A DNA stretch of 62,313 nucleotides from Planctomycetota bacterium (lineage in GTDB: Bacteria > Planctomycetota > Brocadiia > Brocadiales > Brocadiaceae), in contig JACPHJ010000154.1 in the NCBI GenBank assembly GCA_016188675.1, forward strand, positions 1-62,313, written 5' to 3'. Numbering within the stretch: the stretch's first letter is position 1; each line of letters begins with the position of its first letter. This document shows, one piece after another, positions 17,407 through 25,598 of the stretch. Made by a program: the position numbers and the translations under genes. The notes below the pieces were generated by a model. That model did not search any database, had not been told where the DNA came from, and saw nothing but the letters and a program-made list of their open reading frames with translations.

Positions 17407-18425
17407 TTGACACGTTAGAAAATAAACAATTCGGTCCGAAACGGACGTTTAGAGACAAGCTGTTCGATTATTCCTCCAATAAAATAGGGAAGGAAAAAAC
17501 AAAATTTTTCTTTAAATTGTACGATTTGACCAGATTCGACCTCTTTGGCAAGCCCAAAGGCGCAATCGGGGCAATTGATATAACGAATCGTTGTAACCTG
17601 CGCTGCAAGCATTGCTACTTCTATGCACATGATTATGAAGAAAGCCCCGAACTCAGCGACGATGAATGGATAGAAAAACTGGAGAGTTTAAAAGAGACGG
17701 ATTTCCCGTTTTATCAATGTTCATGGATCGGCGGCGAACCTCTGCTGAGAAAAGAATTGATAGAACGAGGCATGAAATATTTCAGGTCGAACCTGGTTGC
17801 TACCAACGGCACTATTGAACTTCCGGATTGGCCGGACGTTAATTTTTATATATCTGTTGATGGTAAGAAAGACATGCATGACGCCATTCGGGGTAAAGGC
17901 TGTCATGAAAGAATAAAAAAACATGCCGACAGGCCTGAGCTAAAAATACTTGTATCAATGGTAATCAACAAGATGAATTACCAGGACATCGAATACTTTA
18001 TTGAGGAATGGAAAGACGTCGGTGTTCGTGGATGCTTATTCCAAATCTACACACCTGTAAGGGGGTTGAAAAACGACGATCTTTGGCCTGGTTGGGAATT
18101 GCGTGATGAAATTCTGGATACACTGCTGAGACTAAAAGAGGAAAAATACGGTGACTTTATCGGTGTGCCGAGCCTTGTTCTGAAACTTATGAAGTCTGAT
18201 AAGTGTAAAGAGATTACGAGAAACTGTGTCTTTAAGGAGGTGTCTTTTTGTCTCGATCCTCAGGGTCGAATTAAAAAACCGTGCATGATGGGTCCGCAGG
18301 CTGATTGTTTGCGATGCGGGTGTGTGCTTCCTTTTCATATGTGGGCGCTGGAAGACAAGTGGCTGATGATGAGGGAGCTCCTCATGTCGGCAAGGCGCAA
18401 GATGGGCAAGAGAATCCTACGATAA
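17403..18425 (+). CDS. radical SAM enzyme with C-terminal Cys cluster
   Basis: A 340-residue AdoMet radical enzyme. The [4Fe-4S] motif is CNLRCKHC (about residues 63-70), followed by GGEP (about 112-115), the SAM-binding strand, and a partial TIM barrel to about 230. The C-terminus holds further cysteines (NCVFKEVSFC ... KPCMMGP ... CLRCGC, about 280-312), similar to the extra cluster region of SPASM/Twitch enzymes. There is a run of aromatic residues in the N-terminal 60 residues. The start overlaps the exported-protein gene by 4 nt. Substrate unknown; HpnH-like lipid modification and peptide modification are both possible. Confidence 0.82.
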   Translation: MIDTLENKQFGPKRTFRDKLFDYSSNKIGKEKTKFFFKLYDLTRFDLFGKPKGAIGAIDITNRCNLRCKHCYFYAHDYEESPELSDDEWIEKLESLKETDFPFYQCSWIGGEPLLRKELIERGMKYFRSNLVATNGTIELPDWPDVNFYISVDGKKDMHDAIRGKGCHERIKKHADRPELKILVSMVINKMNYQDIEYFIEEWKDVGVRGCLFQIYTPVRGLKNDDLWPGWELRDEILDTLLRLKEEKYGDFIGVPSLVLKLMKSDKCKEITRNCVFKEVSFCLDPQGRIKKPCMMGPQADCLRCGCVLPFHMWALEDKWLMMRELLMSARRKMGKRILR

Positions 18426-18440
18426 ACCCTTCGGCAAAAA

Positions 18441-18514
18441 ATTTACGAATTACAATTCGGGATTTACGATTTGAGAACAAAAAATCGTAATTCGTAAATC
18501 TAAAATCGTAAATC
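18441..18514. repeat. interleaved inverted repeats
   Basis: Two inverted repeats are interleaved: arm A 18441-18453 pairs with 18487-18499 (13 bp), and arm B 18461-18472 pairs with 18503-18514 (12 bp). All arms are variants of a TTTACGAATT-type word, so several foldings are possible, including a pseudoknot. It lies between the convergent radical SAM and khtU genes and could act as a two-way terminator. Confidence 0.65.
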
Positions 18515-18522
18515 CTGCTCAG

Positions 18523-19725
18523 TTACTCTTCCGGCTCGTTCGGATCAGGGGTCTTTTGTTTGACTTCTGTGTCTTTCCTTTCAATAAACCTTTTTATGAA
18601 CCAGTCGGATTCTTTCAATACGATGCTTCCTATAATAGCGCTGAGTAACACATAGACACCGGTAAGAGATTTAATAGGGTAAGGCACGTTTGAACTCATA
18701 GAAATAGCGCCAGCCAGGATAATCGAAAACTCTCCCCTTGGTATCAGGCTTAAACCAAGCCTTAATCCAGCCCTTTTACTCAATGCATATTTTCCACCAA
18801 TGAAATATCCCCCGTAAACTTTACTGAAAGAGGAGATTATAAATATAAATATTCCGATGGGTATCATGCCTCCAATGTGTTTGTAATCAATTGACATCCC
18901 GAATGCCACAAAGAAAATTGCCGTGGAGAACTGTTGGAAGGGCTTTATTGCCTCTGCGATTCTGTGTCTTTGCTTTGTTTCCGACAATAGGAGTCCGGCA
19001 AGAAACGCCCCGATTGCCTCGGAAAGTCCTACATAGGACGCAGCGCCTGCAGAGAGCACAATAATCGAAAGGATCAGGATTACAAACAATTCCGTATGTT
19101 CGATGTCAATGATTTTATTGATAAATTTTTTGGAAGTTCTGGCAAGCACAATAAAGAACGCAAAAAAGGCCGATGTCTTCAGCATGACTATGAAAGCGCT
19201 CTTTGCGTCTATCTGACCGTAATTAACGATACCGACGATGAATGCAAGGAATGTTGCAATAAACATATCCTCAAAAATCAGGACATTAAGGATATATTCA
19301 GTTTCCGGGTTTGCCGCGCGTTTCAAATCAATAATAGATTTTGCCACAATTACAGAACTGGTAACATAAATAATCCCTGCAAGCAAAAGTGATTGTATTA
19401 AGTCGTATCCTAATAACCACCCTATAAAAAGTCCGAGCGGAAAGTTAAATATCAGGTCGTAGATTCCGCTGTAGAATATCTTTCGCTGGTTATTGACCAG
19501 ACTGCCAACCGAAAATTCCAGTCCGAACATAAACAGCATGAAAATAATGCCCAGTGTGGCGATAAATTCTGTAATGATGGTAACGGGGAAAAAATTTTGG
19601 AGAATCATGCCTACCACGATAAAAACGGCAGTCAGAGATTGATTGACCTTGGTAGCCAGCAAGCCAGCGACAAATAAGGCAAGGAGGGAGATGCCTAATG
19701 ACAGTACGCTTTCATTGACGATCAT
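18523..19725 (-). CDS. khtU: K+/H+ antiporter membrane subunit, KhtU-like (CPA2)
   Basis: A 400-residue CPA2 antiporter domain with about 12-13 TM segments and no attached TrkA-N domain. Family marks include VGMILQNFFPV, FMLFMFGLEFSVGSL (about 60-75) and the discontinuous-helix region LSEAIGAFLAGLLLSE (about 232-247). The partner regulatory protein is encoded directly upstream with a 14-nt overlap, the arrangement of B. subtilis khtT-khtU. Predicted action: K+ efflux in exchange for protons at high pH or after electrophile stress. Ion specificity is inferred from the family. Confidence 0.78.
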   Translation of the reverse strand: MIVNESVLSLGISLLALFVAGLLATKVNQSLTAVFIVVGMILQNFFPVTIITEFIATLGIIFMLFMFGLEFSVGSLVNNQRKIFYSGIYDLIFNFPLGLFIGWLLGYDLIQSLLLAGIIYVTSSVIVAKSIIDLKRAANPETEYILNVLIFEDMFIATFLAFIVGIVNYGQIDAKSAFIVMLKTSAFFAFFIVLARTSKKFINKIIDIEHTELFVILILSIIVLSAGAASYVGLSEAIGAFLAGLLLSETKQRHRIAEAIKPFQQFSTAIFFVAFGMSIDYKHIGGMIPIGIFIFIISSFSKVYGGYFIGGKYALSKRAGLRLGLSLIPRGEFSIILAGAISMSSNVPYPIKSLTGVYVLLSAIIGSIVLKESDWFIKRFIERKDTEVKQKTPDPNEPEE

Positions 19726-20221
19726 TTTCTATACGTTGTTTGATTTCGAAGGTGGATATAAATTTATTAATCTGGTCGTTGTTCCCTATGATGATAATAG
19801 TATCCTGGGGTTTGATAATTTCACTGGCGCGTGGGTTGGGTATCACCGTTTCACCCCGAATAATTGTGGTAATAGAAGCGCCGGTCTTTTTTCGAATTTC
19901 CAATTCTTCAATCTTTTTGTTGGCCAGGGCTGAATCGTTTGTGATCTTAATCCATTCCATGGTTATGTTTTTCATCATCAATTTCTGCTCGTCTTCAAGT
20001 ACCGGCTGGAAGAATGTGCCAGCCAGGATAGCGCCAATTTGACGTGCTTCTTCATCGGTGAGAGTGGTTACAGAACTCGGTTCATCGCTATCTTTCATAA
20101 ATTTAAAAACCTCCCTTTCCCCTGAAAAATGAATCACCACAACCAATTTGTCTCCGGAATCCAACTCTAAGGTAAATTTCCTGCCTATACCGGGTAGGTC
20201 GCATTCCTTGATCTCTGACAT
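19712..20221 (-). CDS. khtT: KhtT-like TrkA-C regulatory subunit
   Basis: A 169-residue cytosolic protein. The N-terminal part (about 1-70) begins KECDLPGIGRKFTLE, which matches the KhtT N-terminal region, and the C-terminal part (about 85-165) is a RCK-C/TrkA-C domain with GASITTIIRGE, NPRASEIIKPQDTIIIIG. In Bacillus this protein binds a cyclic dinucleotide and gates the antiporter. The overlap with khtU suggests equimolar, coupled synthesis. The DNA 20222-20435 upstream, between divergent genes, holds the cobO promoter candidate but nothing else clear. Confidence 0.8.
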   Translation of the reverse strand: MSEIKECDLPGIGRKFTLELDSGDKLVVVIHFSGEREVFKFMKDSDEPSSVTTLTDEEARQIGAILAGTFFQPVLEDEQKLMMKNITMEWIKITNDSALANKKIEELEIRKKTGASITTIIRGETVIPNPRASEIIKPQDTIIIIGNNDQINKFISTFEIKQRIENDRQ

Positions 20222-20369
20222 AACAAACCCCTTTCCTTAAAATACACCACTGTTATTCAACATAAAAAACCCTGTGAACGTTCCATCGAAACGAAACGAT
20301 ATTACGCATTAAATGATAATTTGTCAATTTATTTTAGGAATCAATTATGACGAACTAACGCTAATATCC

Positions 20370-20396
20370 TTGACTTTAATTCTTGATTAATATAAT
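20370..20396 (+). promoter_or_regulatory. candidate promoter for cobO-thyX
   Basis: TTGACT (20370-20375) and TATAAT (20391-20396) with a 15-bp spacer, shorter than ideal. The cobO GTG start lies 40 nt downstream. No cobalamin riboswitch is seen. Confidence 0.4.
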
Positions 20397-20435
20397 CTTT
20401 TCTCATATTCTAGTAAGTACTATAAGGGAATTGCT

Positions 20436-20963
20436 GTGGTAAATGGGCTTATAATAGTAAATACCGGTAATGGAAAGGGGAAGACCACGGCTGCTCTGGG
20501 GCTTGGTCTTCGGGCTGCTGGGCATGGTATGAAGGTGCTGATGCTCCAGTTTATCAAAGGCACCTGGCTTACAGGCGAACTATGCGCGGTAAAACGGTTA
20601 GAACCCAACTTCAGGATTGTTCAATTGGGTCAGGGTTTTGTCAAAACACTTAAACGTGAACAGTCTGAGGAAGCCATTGAAAATGCCCAAACATCCTGGG
20701 ATTATGCAAAACAGGAGATTTTTTCTGATTTATACGATACGATTGTCCTGGATGAGATCAACAATATGATTGACTATGGTCTCTTAAACGTGGATGATGT
20801 GATTTCGGTATTAAAAGAAAGACCTAAAAGACTAAACGTAATTCTTACGGGTCGTAATGCACACGCCAAGATTATTGAATTGGCCGATATGGTGACTGAG
20901 ATGCAAGAAATCAAACACCCGTACAAAAAAGGTATCAAGGCCCAAAAAGGCATTGAATTTTAG
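20436..20963 (+). CDS. cobO: cob(I)yrinic acid a,c-diamide adenosyltransferase
   Basis: A 175-residue CobA/CobO/BtuR-type enzyme that transfers adenosyl from ATP to cobalt(I) corrinoids. The P-loop is GNGKGKTTAAL (about residues 11-21), followed by LMLQFIKGTW (about 36-45), VLDEINN (about 106-112) and the ending EIKHPYKKGIKAQKGIEF, all characteristic. It begins with GTG after AAGGGAA. The next gene, thyX, starts 17 nt beyond the stop (or overlaps if a TTG is used), so the two are probably cotranscribed. Confidence 0.93.
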   Translation: MVNGLIIVNTGNGKGKTTAALGLGLRAAGHGMKVLMLQFIKGTWLTGELCAVKRLEPNFRIVQLGQGFVKTLKREQSEEAIENAQTSWDYAKQEIFSDLYDTIVLDEINNMIDYGLLNVDDVISVLKERPKRLNVILTGRNAHAKIIELADMVTEMQEIKHPYKKGIKAQKGIEF

Positions 20964-20979
20964 TCTTAATTATAAACTT

Positions 20980-21726
20980 ATGGCTGAATCCAAATTAAAT
21001 GTAATACTATTGCAATACACACCGAATCCCGAAGAGATAGTAGCTCAGGCGGCAAGATTGTGTTATAGCCCAGCCTCTATTGACGACCTTAAGAAACAGG
21101 TAAAGAATAGGGATCTTAAGAGTTTTATCGAAAAATTGACCGATATGCGACACCTCTCGCCGATCGAACACGTTACCTTTACTTTTGGCATAGAAGGTGT
21201 TTCCCGTGCCTGTTCTCATCAAATCGTAAGACACCGCCTGGCTTCTTATTCCCAACAGAGCCAGCGATACGTGGGGCAACAGAGCAAAAAGACCGGCGGA
21301 TTTGATTTCATTGTCCCGCCCAGTATTGAAAAAATAGGGAAAAAACAGTGGTTTGTTGAAAAGATGCAAACCATCCAGAAATGGTATGATGAGCTTGTGG
21401 AGACTCTTGGGAACGGCGGTGAAAGCACATTTGAGGATGCCCGTTTTCTATTGCCGAATGCAGCAGAAACAAAGATTATAATTACCATGAATGCCAGAGA
21501 ATTGCTGCACTTCTTTCGGGTGCGTTGCTGTAACCGGGCACAGTGGGAGATAAGGGCTATGGCGATAGAAATGCTCAGGCTGGCCAAACAGGTTTCTCCG
21601 CATATCTTCAAGGATGCTGGTCCTGGTTGTGTGAATGACAAGTGTCCGGAAGGGAAGATGACCTGTGGGAAGATGGCTGAGGTCAGGGAAAGATTCAGGA
21701 ACTTACCGGAAAAGATTTCCTTATAG
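20980..21726 (+). CDS. thyX: flavin-dependent thymidylate synthase
   Basis: ThyX makes dTMP from dUMP with methylene-tetrahydrofolate, FAD and NADPH. The signature RHRLASYSQQS (RHR-x7-S, about residues 77-87 from this start) is complete, preceded by HLSPIEHVTFTF and followed by a second FAD/dUMP region LLPNAAETKIIITMNARELLHFFRVR. The ATG at 20980 is preferred; a TTG at 20953 would extend it into cobO. The C-terminus has a CxxxxxCPxxxxxCG cysteine group (VNDKCPEGKMTCG), seen in part of the family. A long hairpin terminator follows. Confidence 0.94.
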   Translation: MAESKLNVILLQYTPNPEEIVAQAARLCYSPASIDDLKKQVKNRDLKSFIEKLTDMRHLSPIEHVTFTFGIEGVSRACSHQIVRHRLASYSQQSQRYVGQQSKKTGGFDFIVPPSIEKIGKKQWFVEKMQTIQKWYDELVETLGNGGESTFEDARFLLPNAAETKIIITMNARELLHFFRVRCCNRAQWEIRAMAIEMLRLAKQVSPHIFKDAGPGCVNDKCPEGKMTCGKMAEVRERFRNLPEKISL

Positions 21727-21761
21727 AATAATGCCAATCAGTTTCTGTGCTTAACAGAATG

Positions 21762-21795
21762 AACCGTCCGTGGTCAAGACGCAACTTGGACGGTT
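21762..21795. other. 8-bp hairpin after thyX
   Basis: AACCGTCC (21762-21769) pairs with GGACGGTT (21788-21795). There is no T-run, so it may be a transcript-end stabiliser preceding the stronger terminator at 21831. Confidence 0.35.
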
Positions 21796-21830
21796 ACGCT
21801 ACCAGATTGAAATTCCTGGAACATTAAAAC

Positions 21831-21871
21831 AAGAAATCCCACTCCTGCGTTAACAGGAAGTGGGATTTCTT
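21831..21871. terminator. bidirectional terminator
   Basis: A 13-bp perfect outer stem (21831-21843 with 21859-21871) continues, after a one-base bulge, into a 4-bp inner stem with a CGTTAA loop. A/T-rich flanks on both sides suit the convergent thyX and 21908-22849 genes. Confidence 0.85.
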
Positions 21872-21907
21872 ATATTTCTTAATTACAAGTCCAGCTAATT
21901 ACAAAGA

Positions 21908-22849
21908 TTAACGTGCAGAAGCCTTTATAATCCTCTTGCTGGTCTTCTTTAGTTCAATCTCAATTTCCTGTGATTCACCGTCACCAAGACTTATTGTTTG
22001 CTTAGCTCTCTTGTAACCCTTTTTCCTTGCGACAATTATATACGTATCGGCATCTAAATCCGCAAATTCAAAGAATCCATCGGCATCGGTGGCGGTAGTA
22101 TTTTTGTAACCAGTTTTAACTCCCCGGGCTCTTATCCTTACATTTTCAACAGGGTCGCCATTGATATCCACGACATAACCTGATAATGCAGCCTTCACAA
22201 TCACTTCCAGAATGATTGTATCCAGTACCAGTATTTCGCCATCCCCAAGGCTTATATTTTGGGTATAAGTTTGGAAACCGTCTTTTTCTAAGGTAAGCGT
22301 GTAATCTCCTGCTGAAAGATCTCTAAATTCGAAAGCGCCGTCTTCGTCTGTTATTACACTGTCCGAGTATTCAGCGCCATCAAGGGTCACAGTAACACCT
22401 GCCAAAGCATCATCATCTTCATCGTTCACAAACCCGATGATAAAACTGCCACCACCCGTAGTTTCGGATTGTAATAATAAAACGGCTTGAGTGGCTACGC
22501 CTGCCTCTACCGTTATGGGCTGGGAGGATGGTGTATAACCTGCTGCTGACGCTATTAGTGTGTAACTTCCGGCAGGCACTTCTAATACAAAACTACCATC
22601 CGGTCCAGTTACGGTTGAATATCCACCTGGATCTGTTGATACCACAGCGTCGGCAATACCAGTAAAACTTACTGCATCCACGACATTACCTATGATGACA
22701 CCCGTTGCAGCTGGTGTTGGTTCCGGCGTTACAGACGGAGTCGCGGTCGGAGTCTGTCCGTAAGTGGTACAGTGGTTTACCACTAGACTCATCATAACGA
22801 ATAAAAAAAACGCAACTAATGGTGTACGATTAAGCAGCTTAGTATACAT
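21908..22849 (-). CDS. secreted protein with three carboxypeptidase-regulatory-like repeats
   Basis: A 313-residue exported protein. A signal peptide (about 1-32) leads into a short Thr/Pro linker (ATPSVTPEPTPAAT). Three beta-sandwich repeats of the carboxypeptidase-D regulatory type follow, about 47-128, 135-215 and 218-300. Each has the pattern GxVVD...V..A.V......G...T..DG.F.F..L.AG.YTL.....GY. The last residues are basic (KKTSKRIIKASAR). Such repeats are usually adhesion or cell-surface modules. It is a single gene, with an inverted repeat in its upstream region and a terminator shared with thyX. Confidence 0.85.
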   Translation of the reverse strand: MYTKLLNRTPLVAFFLFVMMSLVVNHCTTYGQTPTATPSVTPEPTPAATGVIIGNVVDAVSFTGIADAVVSTDPGGYSTVTGPDGSFVLEVPAGSYTLIASAAGYTPSSQPITVEAGVATQAVLLLQSETTGGGSFIIGFVNDEDDDALAGVTVTLDGAEYSDSVITDEDGAFEFRDLSAGDYTLTLEKDGFQTYTQNISLGDGEILVLDTIILEVIVKAALSGYVVDINGDPVENVRIRARGVKTGYKNTTATDADGFFEFADLDADTYIIVARKKGYKRAKQTISLGDGESQEIEIELKKTSKRIIKASAR

Positions 22850-22905
22850 ACGTTGCCCCCTTTCTGTATAAATTTTGTAAACCTACGTGCGTGTTAGAAA
22901 TAAAT

Positions 22906-22945
22906 CGCATATAAAACATAAAAATATTTACTATAATTATATGCG
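22906..22945. promoter_or_regulatory. inverted repeat upstream of secreted repeat protein
   Basis: CGCATATAA (22906-22914) and TTATATGCG (22937-22945) form 9-bp arms whose centres are 31 bp apart (about three helical turns). They flank an A/T-rich stretch that could hold the promoter. This suggests an operator for a dimeric regulator, but none is identified. Confidence 0.4.
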
Positions 22946-22980
22946 CAAGTTAGCAAATTGATTGATTGATGTCAAGTAAT

Positions 22981-24375
22981 TTATAGAAAATCCGGAGGAT
23001 GAGGCAATTGAACTTCGACAGTTTTAACGGTCTTCTTAATTATTTCTTTTGAGTGTATTACGTTTAATTTCTTGAAAAGGAAATCGAACTTGACTTCAAG
23101 TTCTTCTCCAATCTTGTTTTTTACATCAGCAGGAAGGTTCCAGAATCGTTCTTTGAATGGGCCAAACCCATTTTTTCGGGTTTTATAAATGAACTGTTCG
23201 TCCGTCTCCCCTCCCTTGCGGTCGACGGCGTAATTTTTCTTCAAAAATTCGTAGATTTCATTTTTAAAATCTTGTGGAAAAACACTGTTTTCGTAGATCA
23301 TGTTTTGAAATTCCGTGGCAAGGTGTACTTCAGAAGTAGCTGTTTCAGGAAATTTGTCAAAGGCATCAGCCGGAAGCGTGGAAGCGCCGTGCTGTACCGC
23401 ACCGCTAAGTCCATATTCGTCAATGGCAACTCTTGACAAATTTTTCAGGGTGTCAAAGTCCAGCTTTACCTTGGCAATCGTCCCGTCCGGCAACGGCACC
23501 CCTCCATGCGTGGTGCCTGTTTGTACGCTGATCTTGCTGATACCCTTCAATCCCTTCCCCTTTGCAGCCAGCGTGCTGATATAACCATCCATAAATGCCC
23601 TAAGCTCTTCGATGGTACTGTTCTTCTTACCCACTTCGCCTATTTCGCCGCCGACAGATACGGTAATTCCTTTAGGCTCCAAAGACCGGATGTAAGAGGT
23701 TAATTCAGCCGCAAATTCGAAATTGAGCCGCTGTTGTTCGGTAATGTTGGGTTTGCTTAAATCCACAAGGGTTGATGTATCGATATCGATATTATAAAAT
23801 CCTGCCTCTATGGATTCCTTGATGAGTCCCCTTACTTTATTAATCTCTGCGTCTTTGTCTTTTTCATAATACCTTGCATTGATCTGAAAATGATCTCCCT
23901 GGATAAAGACAGGGCCTTCATGCCCTTCCTTGATAGCGGCCGCAAGGACTACTGAGGCATATTCTGCCGGTCTCTGGTCTGTATAACCGATCTCTGACCT
24001 TGCAATCTCGAAGATAAATGCGCCGACATGATTCTTCTTTGCCGCCCTGAATATGGAGCATGCCGTGTCATACGTCAGGCCGCGGATGTTTACAGCAGGT
24101 ACGGTAAATCCCCTGAACTGTTTTTTCCCAATGGCCTCATAGAGCGATTGAATGGAGGATGAAACAATGCCAAGCTTATTGCTCGTGCTGCGGATTAACC
24201 ATCGGGATATATTCTTTATTGCAGCTTCCTTATTAAAAACGGCATTGTAAACAAGGGCATCAATTATTTTATTTCTTAACGTATCTTTATCGGTTATTTT
24301 TAATGTCCCATTTTTTTGAATATCAACAATGCCCTTAATATCATTTAATAAGTCTGTTTTGGTAGAATACAACAT
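22981..24375 (-). CDS. fba: class II fructose-bisphosphate aldolase (long form)
   Basis: A 464-residue class II aldolase of the long form, catalysing reversible cleavage of fructose 1,6-bisphosphate. An N-terminal helical extension (about 1-85) precedes the barrel. Zinc and catalytic motifs visible are VPAVNIRG (about 94-101), IQGDHFQIN (about 158-166), DIDTSTL (about 197-203), GGEIGEVG (about 243-250), QTGTTHGGVPLPDG (about 287-300) and GAVQHGASTLP (about 325-335). It lies 16 nt downstream of the fructose-bisphosphatase gene on the same strand. The pair works in gluconeogenic or carbon-fixing direction, fitting an autotroph, though that is inference. Confidence 0.9.
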   Translation of the reverse strand: MLYSTKTDLLNDIKGIVDIQKNGTLKITDKDTLRNKIIDALVYNAVFNKEAAIKNISRWLIRSTSNKLGIVSSSIQSLYEAIGKKQFRGFTVPAVNIRGLTYDTACSIFRAAKKNHVGAFIFEIARSEIGYTDQRPAEYASVVLAAAIKEGHEGPVFIQGDHFQINARYYEKDKDAEINKVRGLIKESIEAGFYNIDIDTSTLVDLSKPNITEQQRLNFEFAAELTSYIRSLEPKGITVSVGGEIGEVGKKNSTIEELRAFMDGYISTLAAKGKGLKGISKISVQTGTTHGGVPLPDGTIAKVKLDFDTLKNLSRVAIDEYGLSGAVQHGASTLPADAFDKFPETATSEVHLATEFQNMIYENSVFPQDFKNEIYEFLKKNYAVDRKGGETDEQFIYKTRKNGFGPFKERFWNLPADVKNKIGEELEVKFDFLFKKLNVIHSKEIIKKTVKTVEVQLPHPPDFL

Positions 24376-24391
24376 GAGTTGTTAGCTCCTT

Positions 24392-25405
24392 TTACTTTTG
24401 TTTAAAAAACTTTTCATACATTAATACATCTTCTTTGCTGCCGATGATAAGAGGCGCCTTTTGATGAAGCTCGGCAGCCTGAATATCCAGGATGCGTTCC
24501 TTTCCCGTGGATGCAAGACCTCCGGCCTGTTCAACGATGAGGGCAAGCGGGGCTGCCTCGTAAAGCAGTCGCAACTTTGCCTTTGGTTTTTTTGGGTCTT
24601 TATAATCCGCAGGATACAGGAAGATGCCGCCGTACAGCAGGTTTCTGTGGAAATCGGCCACCAGTGATCCAATATATCTCAGTGAGTATGGCCGTCCCGT
24701 TGCGGCGTCGCTTTCTTTCAAATACGCAATATATTTTTTTGTCCCTTCGTCCCACGTATTTGCATTTCCTTCGTTAATACTGTATATCTTGCCCTTGGAA
24801 GGAATTTTGATATTTTCATGTGAAAGCAAGAACTCTCCAATGCTTGGGTCTAAAGTAAAACCATGTACGCCCTGCCCTGTTGTGTAAACCATCATCGTGC
24901 TGGAACCGTAGACAATGTATCCTGCCGCAACCTGTTCCGTGCCTTTTCTCAGGCAGTCTTCGATTGTGGCTTCTTTACCGGTTGTTTTCTTTCTATGAAT
25001 AGAGAATATTGTGCCTACGCTGACATTTGCGTCAATATTAGACGAACCGTCTAAAGGATCAAACATGAGCACATATTTGCCTTTAGGAAATTCGTCAGGT
25101 ATGGGGATAATATCTTCGTTTTCCTCTGATGCCATGACGCATAGATGTCCGCCGTGGTCCATCGCCTTAAAAATTCTTTCGTTGGCATAGACATCCAGCT
25201 TCTTGACGGTATCACCGCTGACATTTTGTTCACCGGTAATGCCCAGGATGTCCGCAAGACCTGCCTTATTTACTTCGCGTGATATAGTTTTTGCGGCAAG
25301 GGTCAAATCCCACATGAGTCCCGTAAAATCGCCAGTGGCCCTCGGAAATAATCTCTCCTGTTCAACAATATGCCTCTGAATGGTAACGACCTTGTGTTTT
25401 TGCAT
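24392..25405 (-). CDS. fbp: fructose-1,6-bisphosphatase class 1
   Basis: A 337-residue class 1 FBPase that hydrolyses fructose 1,6-bisphosphate to fructose 6-phosphate. The metal-site motif [11 protein letters not shown] (about residues 116-126) is intact, as are [13 protein letters not shown] (about 59-71), ASEENED (about 92-98), [23 protein letters not shown] (about 228-250) and [18 protein letters not shown] (about 263-280). Upstream gene of an fbp-fba operon. The start ATG at 25405 opens with [13 protein letters not shown], a typical N-terminus. Confidence 0.94.
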   Translation of the reverse strand: MQKHKVVTIQRHIVEQERLFPRATGDFTGLMWDLTLAAKTISREVNKAGLADILGITGEQNVSGDTVKKLDVYANERIFKAMDHGGHLCVMASEENEDIIPIPDEFPKGKYVLMFDPLDGSSNIDANVSVGTIFSIHRKKTTGKEATIEDCLRKGTEQVAAGYIVYGSSTMMVYTTGQGVHGFTLDPSIGEFLLSHENIKIPSKGKIYSINEGNANTWDEGTKKYIAYLKESDAATGRPYSLRYIGSLVADFHRNLLYGGIFLYPADYKDPKKPKAKLRLLYEAAPLALIVEQAGGLASTGKERILDIQAAELHQKAPLIIGSKEDVLMYEKFFKQK

Positions 25406-25506
25406 GCTGCCTAGTCCTTTTATGCTGCCCCTAAAAATTATACCGTAAACGGATGTTTCATTTTACAAATATAATTCCCAAAGTCAATCAATATCCACCT
25501 GCCAAT

Positions 25507-25534
25507 ATCCCGAAAGGGATAACCCTGTCAGGGT
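25507..25534 (-). terminator. tandem small hairpins (possible terminator)
   Basis: Two consecutive hairpins, ATCCC-GAAA-GGGAT (25507-25520) and ACCCTG-T-CAGGGT (25522-25534), lie between the exported-protein gene and fbp. No strong T-run is present, so termination is uncertain. Confidence 0.4.
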
Positions 25535-25598
25535 AGGCAGGCACGGACAAATAAGTTTGTACACACCGTCAGTAACATAGCGCAAATTCAATTTCCTA

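Noticed and set aside
20222-20435. Cobalamin riboswitch upstream of cobO
   Set aside because: No B12-box-like sequence or paired architecture was found; only a weak promoter.
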